In this document: positions 53,373 to 62,062 of the stretch, piece by piece
Numbering within the stretch: position 1 is the first letter of the stretch
How the letters are laid out: each line of letters opens with the position of its first letter
Source: Autumnicola musiva
GTDB taxonomy: Bacteria > Bacteroidota > Bacteroidia > Flavobacteriales > Flavobacteriaceae
Length of the DNA: 64,000 bases
Assembly: GCF_031846585.1 (NCBI RefSeq)
Contig: NZ_JAVRHK010000006.1
Coordinates: forward strand, 124,001-188,000
Reading direction: 5' to 3'
Notes under the pieces: generated by a model
Database searches by the model: none
The model's input: the letters and a program-made list of their open reading frames with translations, nothing else
Told to the model about the DNA's origin: nothing
Program-made: the position numbers and the translations under genes

Positions 53373-53831
53373 ATGAAAAAAGTACTTATAGCGGTAGATT
53401 ATCATCCCGTAGCAGAGCAGGTAACCAATAAGGGTTATGAACTGGCAAAGACTCTGGGTGCAAAGGTATGTCTAATCCATGCTGTGACCGATGTAGGATA
53501 CTACGGAATGGAGTATCCAAGTTTTATGGGTTACAACGGTTATAATATAGCTACAGAGATGGATCTTGCCACTGAAATGCGAAATTTTGCGGAAGATTTT
53601 ATGAAATCTGTAGTAAAACATTTAAATGATCCTTCTGTATCTTATCATTTGGGGGATGGAGAAACTTCCGCTGTGGTATTGGATTATGCTGTGGAATGGA
53701 ATGCAGATTTAATTGTGATGGGAACACATAGCCACTCTACCCTCGAAAAGTTGTTGGTGGGAACAGTGGCATCTAAAGTTTTGGAGAAAACAAGAATTCC
53801 TGTTTATATGGTACCGGTTAAAAAACATTAA
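53373..53831 (+). CDS. Universal stress protein (UspA family)
   Basis: A 152-residue universal stress protein with the Rossmann-like start KKVLIAVDYHP, the middle strand ADLIVMGTHSH, and the nucleotide-binding tail STLEKLLVGTVASKVLEKT followed by IPVYMVP. The G-x2-G-x9-G-S/T ATP-binding pattern is only partly kept (GTHSHSTLEKLLVGTVASKV). It lies just downstream of the AraC-type regulator and upstream of a Crp/Fnr regulator, within a stress-type gene group. Confidence 0.93.
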   Translation: MKKVLIAVDYHPVAEQVTNKGYELAKTLGAKVCLIHAVTDVGYYGMEYPSFMGYNGYNIATEMDLATEMRNFAEDFMKSVVKHLNDPSVSYHLGDGETSAVVLDYAVEWNADLIVMGTHSHSTLEKLLVGTVASKVLEKTRIPVYMVPVKKH

Positions 53832-53930
53832 TTATCAAATTTAATTTGTGAATGAATGTAAGTGTCATTACTGGTTCACGACCATTATTTAAATTTATAT
53901 TCTAAGCCATAGTTTTTGTTATCCATTTTT

Positions 53931-54503
53931 ATGTATTCCGAAATCCTTAAACATCTTTCCGAGTATATTAGTTTAACTGCTGAAGAGGAAGAAGAATTTA
54001 CCAGTGTACTCACAGAAAAAAGCATCAATAAAAAACAATTTCTTACCCAACCGGGACAGGAAATAACTACCGAATATTATGTAATAAAGGGGTGCCTGCA
54101 ATCTTATTATCAGGATGAAGCCGGAAATAAACATATTATACAATTTGCGGTAGAAGACTGGTGGATTAGTGATTTTGAAGCCTTCTTCAGCGGCAGGAAA
54201 GCAGAACTTTATGTAGAAGCCATCGAAGATTGTATGCTGCTTGGAATACAAAAAGATACTTTGGAAATTCTTTATAAGCGAATACCTAAATTTGAACGTT
54301 TTTTTCGAATAAAAACCACCAATGCTTTTGTTGCTTTACGCAGTCGCGTACTTTCAGCATTACAAAAGACCGGTAAACAAAGATATCTCGAATTTTGCGA
54401 CCAGTATCCACAAATTGAACGGCGTGTTTCTAATCATAATATTGCCAATTATCTGGGGATTAAACCTGAAAGCCTAAGTCGCATCCGAAAAGAAATTTTC
54501 TGA
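53931..54503 (+). CDS. Crp/Fnr-family transcriptional regulator
   Basis: A 190-residue regulator. The cyclic-nucleotide-binding fold is at about residues 15-120 (KKQFLTQPGQEITTEYYVIKG … QFAVEDWWISDFEAFFSG). The C-terminal winged helix is short: NHNIANYLGIKPESLSRIRKEIF. The ATG at 53931 follows an in-frame TTG (53916), which would add five residues. It precedes the old yellow enzyme gene by 200 bases and could control it (inference). No Fe-S cysteines are present, so it is not an oxygen sensor of the Fnr type. Confidence 0.9.
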   Translation: MYSEILKHLSEYISLTAEEEEEFTSVLTEKSINKKQFLTQPGQEITTEYYVIKGCLQSYYQDEAGNKHIIQFAVEDWWISDFEAFFSGRKAELYVEAIEDCMLLGIQKDTLEILYKRIPKFERFFRIKTTNAFVALRSRVLSALQKTGKQRYLEFCDQYPQIERRVSNHNIANYLGIKPESLSRIRKEIF

Positions 54504-54510
54504 CTTAACA

Positions 54511-54693
54511 AGATTTAACAGCTCCTCCTAACATACATCAAGCTATTAAAGCATCCGGTACTCCTAAATTTGTGCTTTATATAAAGCAGGAAAATTTTCT
54601 GCTGTAGAGAAAGGAAATCCGGCTTCCGGGGAAGAGAATTGCTATGAAAAATCACTTATTGAAGCCGGTTTCGTTTTTCCTGTAATGACATAA
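54511..54693 (+). pseudogene. Possible decayed coding remnant
   Basis: Two reading frames join into about 60 sensible residues if two bases of the TATATA at 54577-54584 are removed: an N-terminal part reading APPNIHQAIKASGTPKFVLY, then KAGKFSAVEKGNPASGEE and NCYEKSLIEAGFVFPVMT before TAA at 54691-54693. There is no start codon in frame. The family is not recognised. The case rests on residue composition alone. Confidence 0.25.
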
Positions 54694-54703
54694 AACAAAT
54701 ATT

Positions 54704-55831
54704 ATGAAGACCGTAACCAAACAGCCATTGCTGCAAAAGTATATTATAAATGATCTTGAAATAGCCAACCGTGTAGTTATGGCACCTATGACGCGGAGTA
54801 GGGCAGATAACCCGGAAAATAAACCCATGGCCGGCCTGCATGATGTTTATTATAAACAAAGAGCCAGTGCAGGTTTAATTATTACAGAGGGCGCACAGGT
54901 TTCAAAAGAAGCTGTAGGGTATATCAATACTCCAGGAATTTATAGTGAGGCTCAGGTAGAAGGCTGGAAAGAAGTGACAGAAAAAGTACATGCAGCCAAT
55001 GGCAAAATTTTTATTCAGCTATGGCATGTGGGAAGAATGTCACACCCCGATTTCCATAATGGAGACTTACCTTTGGCTCCTTCAGCCATTAATCCTGAAG
55101 CAAAATCATTTACTCCCGAAGGTTTTAAAGATACTGTTACCCCTAAAGAAATGAGCCTGGAGGATATAAAAAGAACAATTCAGGATTTTAAAAATGCTGC
55201 TAAAAATGCTATGGCGGCAGGATTTGATGGGGTAGAAGTGCATTCTTCAAATGGTTATTTATTTCATCAGTTTTTTAATGCAACTTCAAACATTAGAACG
55301 GACGAATATGGAGGAACAAAAGAGAAAAGAGCTCGTTTCCTTTTTGATGTGTTGGACGCTATAAAAGAAGTAATGCCCCAGGAAAGAATAGGATTAAGAT
55401 TAAATCCTTCTTTAAACGGCATTTTCGGAATGACTATGGATGAAGAAACTATCCCAACATTTGATTATATTGTTAAGAAGCTGAACAAAGAATACAACCT
55501 TGCTTATTTGCATTTGTCTGAACCATTTAATGATGTTTCCGACCTTCCTTTTTCGGAGACAGAAATTGCCGAAAGGTACCGCCCGATGTATGAAGGCACA
55601 CTTATAATAAATACCAATTTTGACAGGGAAAAAGGGAATAAAGTAATTGATGAAGGTGATGCCGATCTTGTGGCATTTGGAAAACCTTATATTTCCAATC
55701 CTGATCTTGTAGAACGTTTTCATCAGAATATTCCTTTAACCGATTGGGATGAAGACACTTTTTATTCTACCGGTGAAAAAGGATATATTGATTATGAAGC
55801 CAAAGCAAATACTAATCAAGTAATTTCTTAA
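54704..55831 (+). CDS. Alkene reductase, old yellow enzyme family
   Basis: A 375-residue FMN-dependent ene-reductase (NemA-like). Family motifs appear in order: APMTRSRADN near the N-terminus, LWHVGRMSHPDFHNGD, the catalytic pair region GVEVHSSNGYLFHQFFNA (His and Asn), and NIRTDEYGG with the proton-donor Tyr. The normal length and barrel order suggest an active enzyme that reduces electrophilic alkenes and nitro compounds. It stands between a Crp/Fnr regulator and a convergent MDR oxidoreductase, both fitting an electrophile-stress role. Confidence 0.95.
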   Translation: MKTVTKQPLLQKYIINDLEIANRVVMAPMTRSRADNPENKPMAGLHDVYYKQRASAGLIITEGAQVSKEAVGYINTPGIYSEAQVEGWKEVTEKVHAANGKIFIQLWHVGRMSHPDFHNGDLPLAPSAINPEAKSFTPEGFKDTVTPKEMSLEDIKRTIQDFKNAAKNAMAAGFDGVEVHSSNGYLFHQFFNATSNIRTDEYGGTKEKRARFLFDVLDAIKEVMPQERIGLRLNPSLNGIFGMTMDEETIPTFDYIVKKLNKEYNLAYLHLSEPFNDVSDLPFSETEIAERYRPMYEGTLIINTNFDREKGNKVIDEGDADLVAFGKPYISNPDLVERFHQNIPLTDWDEDTFYSTGEKGYIDYEAKANTNQVIS

Positions 55832-55856
55832 AATTTTTGATCTATAAATAAAAAAT

Positions 55857-55933
55857 GTTCCTGAAATCTGTTTCAATTTCTTCGATTCTTCTGTAAACTA
55901 AAGATCGAAATAGTCGAATAAGATTTCAGGAAC
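55857..55933. terminator. Long inverted repeat between convergent genes
   Basis: GTTCCTGAAATCT (55857-55869) and AGATTTCAGGAAC (55921-55933) are perfectly complementary 13-base arms around 51 bases, in which TTCGAT and ATCGAA can pair again. T-rich runs on both sides suggest a branched bidirectional terminator. Confidence 0.55.
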
Positions 55934-55944
55934 TTCTTTTTTTA

Positions 55945-56958
55945 TTAATACCTAATTACATTTTTTCCTATTGATTCTCCAGATTCCTGAAGCCTGTGTA
56001 CTTCTCTAAATGTCGAAGCTTCAAGACCCTGAAAGGTTTTGTTTAAAGTAGATTCTAATTTTCCTTCTTCCAGTAAACTTGACAGCCTTTCCAGAATTTC
56101 ATGCTGTTTGAACATATCATCCGTCTGCAGGGTTGGGCGGGTAAACATTAGTTCCCAGTGAAATGCGGCACTCTTGTTTTTCAGCTTATTCAAATCTACC
56201 GGTTCCCGGGTTTCAACAATGGAACAGATATGGCCTTGAGGTTTTATTAATTCTGCCATAGCATCCCAGTGAATATCTGTATTAGAGAAGTTCAAAATAT
56301 AATCAACTTCTGCAAAACCTGCCTTTTTCATGTTCTTTAGCAGCTCCTTGTGATTTACCACCACATCAGCACCTTTCTCGCGTGACCATTTCTCAGTTTC
56401 TTCCCTGGAAGCCGTAGCTATAACCTTTAATTGAGTGAGCTTCTTAAGCAATTGAATTCCTATAGAACCAACACCTCCGGCTCCTCCAATTACCAGGATA
56501 GTTTTTCCCAATCCACTGTTTTCCGAAATTTGAAGTCGCTCAAATATGCTTTCCCATGCAGTAAGGGAAGTAAGTGGCATAGCGGCAGCTTCTTCCCATG
56601 ATAAATTTTGAGGTTTATGTCCTGCACTGCGCTCATCAATAAGTTGATATTCAGCATTACAGCCGGGTCTTGTAATAACTCCGGCATAAAATACCTCATC
56701 TCCTTTTTTAAAATTTTTTACTTTTTCTCCTATACCTTCAACAACACCTGCGGCATCCCAACCAATTATTTTTGGACTTTCAAGTTCTTTATCCTTGGCG
56801 GCGCTTTTTCTTACCTTAAAATCCACAGGATTTACAGATACTGCTTCTATTTTAACAAGCAGATCATTTTCCCCGGGAACTGGCTTTTCGGTTTCAAAAT
56901 TTATAAAACTATTTTCATCTTCAACAGGTAAACTTTTCTTAAATCCTACAGCTTTCAT
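55945..56958 (-). CDS. Zinc-type alcohol dehydrogenase-like MDR oxidoreductase
   Basis: A 337-residue medium-chain dehydrogenase/reductase. The N-terminal GroES-like domain (residues 1-130, VSVNPVDFKVRK, GWDAAGVVEGIGEKV) is followed by a Rossmann domain (VIGGAGGVGSIGIQLLK at about 150). The zinc-binding cysteines of true alcohol dehydrogenases are missing, so it is a quinone-oxidoreductase- or ZADH-type enzyme that probably reduces carbonyls or enones with NADPH. It is convergent with the old yellow enzyme gene. Confidence 0.92.
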   Translation of the reverse strand: MKAVGFKKSLPVEDENSFINFETEKPVPGENDLLVKIEAVSVNPVDFKVRKSAAKDKELESPKIIGWDAAGVVEGIGEKVKNFKKGDEVFYAGVITRPGCNAEYQLIDERSAGHKPQNLSWEEAAAMPLTSLTAWESIFERLQISENSGLGKTILVIGGAGGVGSIGIQLLKKLTQLKVIATASREETEKWSREKGADVVVNHKELLKNMKKAGFAEVDYILNFSNTDIHWDAMAELIKPQGHICSIVETREPVDLNKLKNKSAAFHWELMFTRPTLQTDDMFKQHEILERLSSLLEEGKLESTLNKTFQGLEASTFREVHRLQESGESIGKNVIRY

Positions 56959-57097
56959 TCTTTAATTTTTTAGTTATTCTGAATTTACAAAAGAAGAGCT
57001 AACTAATTCAACCAATCCGGAAAGTTAACATTATGTTTATGAAGATTAAATATAGAATTTCTTCAAATATTTAATTTAAAATCACAAGGAACACATA

Positions 57098-57129
57098 TTT
57101 CAACTTTAGAAGAGAAATGATTATATTTG
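57098..57129 (+). promoter_or_regulatory. Probable promoter of the cold-shock gene
   Basis: TTTC (57098-57101), a 20-base spacer and TATATTTG (57122-57129), an exact TAnnTTTG -7 box. It would make a leader of roughly 110 bases before the ATG at 57248. Confidence 0.5.
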
Positions 57130-57158
57130 CAACATTCAGTAAATATTAATTTTCTCAT

Positions 57159-57195
57159 AAAAGTCAAATAGACGCACGTCTGGCTTTTGATTTGA
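57159..57195 (+). promoter_or_regulatory. Structured leader element with alternative pairings
   Basis: An AGACG-CA-CGTCT hairpin at 57169-57181 can be closed in two exclusive ways: AAAAG (57159-57163) with CTTTT (57184-57188), or TCAAAT (57164-57169) with ATTTGA (57190-57195). The position in the cold-shock leader suggests RNA-level control. Confidence 0.4.
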
Positions 57196-57247
57196 AAAAA
57201 TTATTTGTTACTTTAAGAACACTAAATTAAATAACTAAGAAAACTAA

Positions 57248-57697
57248 ATGGCAAAATCTCAACAGACTTTTAATAAAATTGAAAAAGAAAAACAACGGGC
57301 AAAAAAGCGGGAAGAAAAGCGTAAGAAGAAGGAAGAACGCAAAGCAAGCTCTAAGGGAGGTTCTTTTGATATAGCCTATGTTGATGAAAATGGAAATCTT
57401 ACCGATACTCCTCCAGATCCTTCAGATAAAGTAGAAATAGATGCTTCTGAAATTGAGATTGGTGTTCCAAAGAAAGAGGAGCGGGAGGAAGAAGATAAAA
57501 ATGCACCAAAAGAAGGCAAAGTTTCCTTCTTTGACCATTCTAAAGGGTTTGGATTTATTATAGATAATGCTACACAGGAAAAACACTTTGTGCATGTAAG
57601 CGGCCTTATTGATGAAATTGATGAAAATGATAAGGTAACCTATGATCTTGAAAAAGGCCTTAAAGGAATGAATGCTGTAAGAGTTAAGAAAATCTAA
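57248..57697 (+). CDS. Cold-shock domain protein with basic N-terminal extension
   Basis: A 149-residue RNA-binding protein. The first 35 residues are almost all Lys, Arg and Glu (KEKQRAKKREEKRKKKEERK), a likely RNA-binding or coiled-coil tail. An acidic linker with repeated Glu follows. The C-terminal 65 residues are a cold-shock domain with GKVSFFDHSKGFGFIID (RNP1-like) and HFVHVSGL (RNP2-like). It lies 117 bases before a DEAD-box helicase gene, a pairing that fits RNA remodelling at low temperature. The leader is long and structured. Confidence 0.9.
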   Translation: MAKSQQTFNKIEKEKQRAKKREEKRKKKEERKASSKGGSFDIAYVDENGNLTDTPPDPSDKVEIDASEIEIGVPKKEEREEEDKNAPKEGKVSFFDHSKGFGFIIDNATQEKHFVHVSGLIDEIDENDKVTYDLEKGLKGMNAVRVKKI

Positions 57698-57726
57698 TTT
57701 TTACACTTCTTACTTAAATAATTGAA

Positions 57727-57755
57727 AAAAGCTTCTGCCCTGTGCAGGAGCTTTT
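57727..57755 (+). terminator. Rho-independent terminator after the cold-shock gene
   Basis: AAAAGCTTCTGC, loop CCTGT, GCAGGAGCTTTT: 12 pairs including one T-G, ending in T. It separates the cold-shock gene from the helicase gene. Confidence 0.8.
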
Positions 57756-57776
57756 CATTTATACCAGAATTTTAAA

Positions 57777-57809
57777 TTGTTTTAGCCGATTAAATTTGAT
57801 GTACTTTTG
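57777..57809 (+). promoter_or_regulatory. Probable promoter of the helicase gene, leaderless layout
   Basis: TTG at 57777-57779, 22 bases, then TACTTTTG at 57802-57809, an exact -7 box. Only five bases separate it from the ATG at 57815, so transcription would begin at or next to the start codon. Confidence 0.45.
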
Positions 57810-57814
57810 CAAAC

Positions 57815-59137
57815 ATGAAAAAATCGGTTAAAAATCAACAGGAAATTCTGCAAAAATTGGGAATAGAAAAGCTCAACCCTATGCAGGAGGAAGCTTTTTT
57901 ATCCATTAAAACAAAAACAGATACCGTGTTGCTTTCTCCCACGGGAACAGGAAAAACCCTGGCTTTTCTTTTACCGCTTATTGATAATCTGGATCCTGAT
58001 TTAGAAGAAGTACAGGCCATAGTTCTTGTACCATCCAGAGAACTTGCTATTCAGATAGAGCAGGTTACCCGGGAAATGGGTTCTGGTTTTAAGGCTAACG
58101 CTGTATATGGCGGAAGGGCTTTTTCAAAAGATAAATTGGAAATAAATCATGCCCCTGCAATACTTATTGGAACTCCCGGCCGTCTGGCCGATCATTTGAG
58201 AAAAGGAAGCTTTGTTGTAGAGAATATAAGTACCCTGGTATTAGATGAATTTGATAAATCCCTGGAGGTGGGATTTGAAGAAGAAATGCAAGAGATTATA
58301 ACTGCGCTTCCAAATCTTAAAAAAAGAATTCTCACTTCGGCGACACAAAATATTGATATTCCTGTTTTTGCAGGACTTAAAACTCCTGATATTATTAATT
58401 ACCTGCCGGAAGGAATTACGGGCTTGCAAACGGAGATTGTAGTATCTCCATCTAAGGATAAACTGCAAAGTCTTGTAAAGCTTATTAAATCTACCGGTAC
58501 TGAATCAGGTATTATTTTTTGCAATTTCAAAGGCAGTATTGCTGAAGTGAGCGATTATCTCAATAAGAATTCTCTGGATCATGGTTGTTTTTATGGAGGC
58601 CTGGAACAGAAGGAGCGGGAGCGGTCTCTTATAAAATTTAGAAATGGAACTTACCGGTTATTGCTGGCTACAGATTTGGCAGCAAGGGGCATTGATGTTC
58701 CTGAAATAGCTTTTATTATTCATTACCAGCTGCCCCATAGGAAAGAGGGGTACATTCATAGAAACGGGCGAACTGCCCGAATGTATAAAGAAGGGATTGC
58801 ATACGTTTTGCAGTACGAAAAGGAAGTTCTTCCGGAGTATATTATTCCGGATGCCTATACTAAAAATATTGAAGAAAAAGCCACCGATATCCATTCAAAA
58901 AATACCGCCTGGACTACTTTATTTATTTCCGGAGGAAGAAAAGATAAAATCTCAAAAGGAGACATTGCAGGACTTTTTCTGAAGCAGGGAAAGTTAGAAA
59001 AAGATGAGCTGGGCCTTATTGAACTTAAGCAGGATTGCGCTTTTGTTTCCGTTCCGCCGAAAAAAGTAAACGCACTTATAAATGCATTAAATAATAGCAG
59101 GCTGAAGAAGAAAAAAGTGAGAATAAAAAGGGTATAG
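57815..59137 (+). CDS. DEAD-box-type RNA helicase with DbpA-like C-terminus
   Basis: A 440-residue RNA helicase. The Q-like start LNPMQEEAF precedes Walker A SPTGTGKT (Lys47). Motif Ia is VPSRELA and motif II is VLDEFD, so the usual DEAD is DEFD. Motif III reads SATQ. The second RecA domain has IIFCNFKGS, LLATDLAARGIDVP and HRNGRTAR. The last 75 residues resemble the DbpA RNA-binding domain (DIAGLFLKQGKLEKDELG, CAFVSVPPKKVNALINAL). It likely works in ribosome or RNA maturation. Confidence 0.93.
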   Translation: MKKSVKNQQEILQKLGIEKLNPMQEEAFLSIKTKTDTVLLSPTGTGKTLAFLLPLIDNLDPDLEEVQAIVLVPSRELAIQIEQVTREMGSGFKANAVYGGRAFSKDKLEINHAPAILIGTPGRLADHLRKGSFVVENISTLVLDEFDKSLEVGFEEEMQEIITALPNLKKRILTSATQNIDIPVFAGLKTPDIINYLPEGITGLQTEIVVSPSKDKLQSLVKLIKSTGTESGIIFCNFKGSIAEVSDYLNKNSLDHGCFYGGLEQKERERSLIKFRNGTYRLLLATDLAARGIDVPEIAFIIHYQLPHRKEGYIHRNGRTARMYKEGIAYVLQYEKEVLPEYIIPDAYTKNIEEKATDIHSKNTAWTTLFISGGRKDKISKGDIAGLFLKQGKLEKDELGLIELKQDCAFVSVPPKKVNALINALNNSRLKKKKVRIKRV

Positions 59138-59202
59138 GATTTATAGTAATTTCATCAGGCACATTTCTATGAACCAATATTACATATAAAATACATTAAT
59201 AT

Positions 59203-60444
59203 CTAACCTTCTTCATCAGGTTTCTTCAACTTATAAAACAATCTTTCAAAAGGCAGGCTGGTGATGCCGTGCATAATAGTGGAAGCAAAAACTATAAGAG
59301 TGGGAATAATCCAAACTTCTTCAAGGTTTGTTTTTTCTTTGGAATGCAATGCATAGTAAAGAGCAGCAACTCCAATTGGGCCAAACCATCCCATAACAAG
59401 AATATCATTTAATTTTTTCCTGAACTTTGGAATGATTGGCATTAGCAGGAGCAAAGCCGGAATTCTTCGAAATAGCAAAATTCCTATACAGATAAATACA
59501 GCAGTCCAGCCCAGCTTCATCCACTCCTGCCAAGGAAGGGCTATTCCTAAAAAGAAGAAAACCGGAATTGTAAATATCCTCTCCATAGATTCCTGGACGC
59601 GTTCTTCCTGTAAATCCTCTTTTTTACTAAGATACTGGGCATATCCCATTCCACCTACAAATACACCAATAATCCCATTCATTCCCATTACATCAAGACC
59701 TGATAACAGCATAAAGGCGAGGGCCAGGCTGAAAGGTAAGATTGATTTACGATTCATGATGCCGTGTTTATTTGACCTGTGCATAAAAAGACCTGCCAAT
59801 CTTCCCACGATATAAGCAATGACCGAACAGAGAATAGTTTCGTAAAGAATGGTTTGCAGCAAAAATTCTTTTGCAGGAAAGCCCGATAAACCATTGTTGA
59901 CCAGAAATATGGCCAAAATAACCACCGGGTAAGCAAGTCCGTCATTTGCTCCTGCCTCAAAGGATAGTGTCCTTCTTACCAGTAGTGGAAGATACTTTTT
60001 TGCTTTTTCCCCTGTAATAAGTGTGGCAGCAATTACAGGATCGGTTGGGGTGATAATAGCACCAAACAGAAGACATTCAATTAAAGAGAAGCCATCCAGC
60101 AATATATAGAATACAGCGGTACTCAGCAGGCACATGAGAACTATACCTAAACAGATAATTACAGATTGGCTCCAGAAATGATTTCTAAAAAAATTGGCGG
60201 GTATACGCAGGGCTGTGGCCATTAAAGCCATAGCTATGGTAAATTCGCATGCAATTTTAATACTTTTTTCCGCCTGCAGCTCATCTTTAAAATGAATAAG
60301 ATCCAGTGCTATCGGTCCCAGTATTATTCCCAGCAGCATAGCAAGTAATGGGCCTGTTAAATAAACATCTTCCATCCATTTAAATAAGCCTCCTGAGGCT
60401 AAGACTAATAGACTTACGAAGAAAACCGATAGCATTAAATCCAT
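59203..60444 (-). CDS. Cation/proton antiporter, CPA1 (NhaP) type
   Basis: A 413-residue membrane antiporter with about 12 helices. The ion-site region is seen as AIITPTDPVIAATLITG and LSFEAGANDGLAYPVVI, where the family's ND pair is kept and ESGxND is EAGAND. Other signatures are MNGIIGVFVGGMGYAQYLSKK and GWFGPIGVAALYYAL. It should exchange Na+ or K+ for protons in pH or salt balance. The SDR gene upstream is on the same strand. Confidence 0.92.
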   Translation of the reverse strand: MDLMLSVFFVSLLVLASGGLFKWMEDVYLTGPLLAMLLGIILGPIALDLIHFKDELQAEKSIKIACEFTIAMALMATALRIPANFFRNHFWSQSVIICLGIVLMCLLSTAVFYILLDGFSLIECLLFGAIITPTDPVIAATLITGEKAKKYLPLLVRRTLSFEAGANDGLAYPVVILAIFLVNNGLSGFPAKEFLLQTILYETILCSVIAYIVGRLAGLFMHRSNKHGIMNRKSILPFSLALAFMLLSGLDVMGMNGIIGVFVGGMGYAQYLSKKEDLQEERVQESMERIFTIPVFFFLGIALPWQEWMKLGWTAVFICIGILLFRRIPALLLLMPIIPKFRKKLNDILVMGWFGPIGVAALYYALHSKEKTNLEEVWIIPTLIVFASTIMHGITSLPFERLFYKLKKPDEEG

Positions 60445-60548
60445 AAAATCAATTCTATTTAACAGAAGACATTTTCAATTACCATAAAAATAATGATAAT
60501 TGAAAATGTCTTTTGTCTTATAAACCTAAAGAGGCTGAAATTATCTTT

Positions 60549-61547
60549 TTAATTCTTTTTCCCAGTAAGTGCAGAGAATAAGCTTGCACCTAAAAAGGTT
60601 CCGGCAATAAGTCCAAGCGTTTTCCGGTTTTCATAGATTTTGTCATAGATACTGTAATTCTGGGCCTGATCGCTAAACCCTCCATAAGTTCCCTGATCTC
60701 CGGGAACCGGTTCCCAAAGATTATCCTGCCTGTCGGGATCTTCGTCATGAGGAGTCAACTGTCCACTAATTCCGTTTTCAGCCATATAGTGATCAAGATA
60801 AGCCGGTAAAACTTTGTTTCCCAATACAGTTTTTAATGTAGAGTAGCCTACCATCCGCAACCTTTCACCAGATTCAGCAACTTCAACTATAGCCCGTGCG
60901 GCAACTTCCGGCTGAAATATTGTGCCCATTGGTTTAGGTTTTTTATTAAACCTGGTTTTTACCCATCCAAACTGGGTGGTATTCATAGCGGGAAGATGAA
61001 CTATAGAAAGTCCTACATTAATTCCATCATGCAAAAGTTCAGCTCTTAAAGATTCAAAAAATCCCTGTATGGCATGTTTGGAACCACAATATGCCGACTG
61101 TAGTGGGATTCCCCGGTAAGATAATGCAGAACCCACCAGAATAATTCTTCCACAATTTCGGTTTTTCATTCTTTTTAGTGCGGCAATTGTACCATAAACC
61201 TGTCCCAGATACGTAACTTCAGTTACCCTCTTGTATTCTTCAGGAGTCATATCTATAACTTTACTGAATACACTTACCATAGCATTATTAATCCAGACAT
61301 CTATAGGCCCGATATTTTCTTCGGCATAATCTGCAGCCTGTTCCATTTGTTCAGCATTGGCAACATCTGCAACATACGTCCATGCCTGTCCTCCGGACTC
61401 TTCAACTTCACGTTTGGCACCTTCTAAACCATCTTTGCCCCGGGCAATAAGAAGTGTTTTTGCTCCTTCTTTTGCAAATTCCCTTGCTGTGGCCCTTCCA
61501 ACTCCTGCCGAAGCACCTGTTATTACTACTGTTTTAGATTTCATCAT
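60549..61547 (-). CDS. SDR-family oxidoreductase with C-terminal membrane tail
   Basis: A 332-residue short-chain dehydrogenase. The cofactor motif TGASAGVGRATAREFAKEG and active-site segment SALSYRGIPLQSAYCGSKHA (Ser, and Tyr-x3-Lys as YCGSK) are intact. After the 250-residue core comes an extension with a polar stretch and a last hydrophobic segment (TLGLIAGTFLGASLFSALTG), probably a membrane tail. The start is ATG at 61547. It lies 104 bases before the antiporter gene on the same strand. The substrate is unknown. Confidence 0.92.
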   Translation of the reverse strand: MMKSKTVVITGASAGVGRATAREFAKEGAKTLLIARGKDGLEGAKREVEESGGQAWTYVADVANAEQMEQAADYAEENIGPIDVWINNAMVSVFSKVIDMTPEEYKRVTEVTYLGQVYGTIAALKRMKNRNCGRIILVGSALSYRGIPLQSAYCGSKHAIQGFFESLRAELLHDGINVGLSIVHLPAMNTTQFGWVKTRFNKKPKPMGTIFQPEVAARAIVEVAESGERLRMVGYSTLKTVLGNKVLPAYLDHYMAENGISGQLTPHDEDPDRQDNLWEPVPGDQGTYGGFSDQAQNYSIYDKIYENRKTLGLIAGTFLGASLFSALTGKKN

Positions 61548-62062
61548 TGTTTTGGTTTTTGATTATTTATTCCTTTATAAGCTGTTATACGTAACTGATG
61601 TCGATAAATTGTACTTTTCCATAATCTTCTGGTTTGACACGTACAGCAGTAAAGCACTCATCCTATATTAGGAGTACCCATGCCTTTGACTCCCATTCAT
61701 TTAAACGTTCCAGGATAAAAATCGCTGAAAGTACACATTGTGTTTGCATAATTTTATTAGTTAAGTACTACCTCCATAGTGCTATACCTGTAGAAATTAG
61801 CAACTTTAGAAAAAATACACATTAAATTAAAGGGATCCATTTGTGGGAACAATTTCGATTGTTCTAAATTTAAACATTCTACATAGCCTTTCACAGTCAT
61901 TTAAAAAACTTTCACACCTGAAAATTCTTTTTTTTGCAGAACCTTAATATTTAAACCGAATCCCTCATTTCAATTTTGCGTATTCCCGCAACAGGAATAA
62001 AAAGAAACAATTAGAAAATAACAGGTGAGAGCCATCTACTTTTGTGATTTTGAATTTTCGTG
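61548..62062. other. 515-base gene-free region with a short hairpin
   Basis: I see no credible gene on either strand. At 61847-61864 a perfect hairpin GAACAAT-TTCG-ATTGTTC has a stable UUCG loop but no T run, so it is not an obvious terminator. No exact promoter match was found before the SDR gene. Confidence 0.5.

Noticed and set aside
61634..61825. A 63-codon open frame in the gene-free region
   Set aside because: Residue use is not protein-like, no domain or membrane segment is visible and no promoter or ribosome site precedes it.
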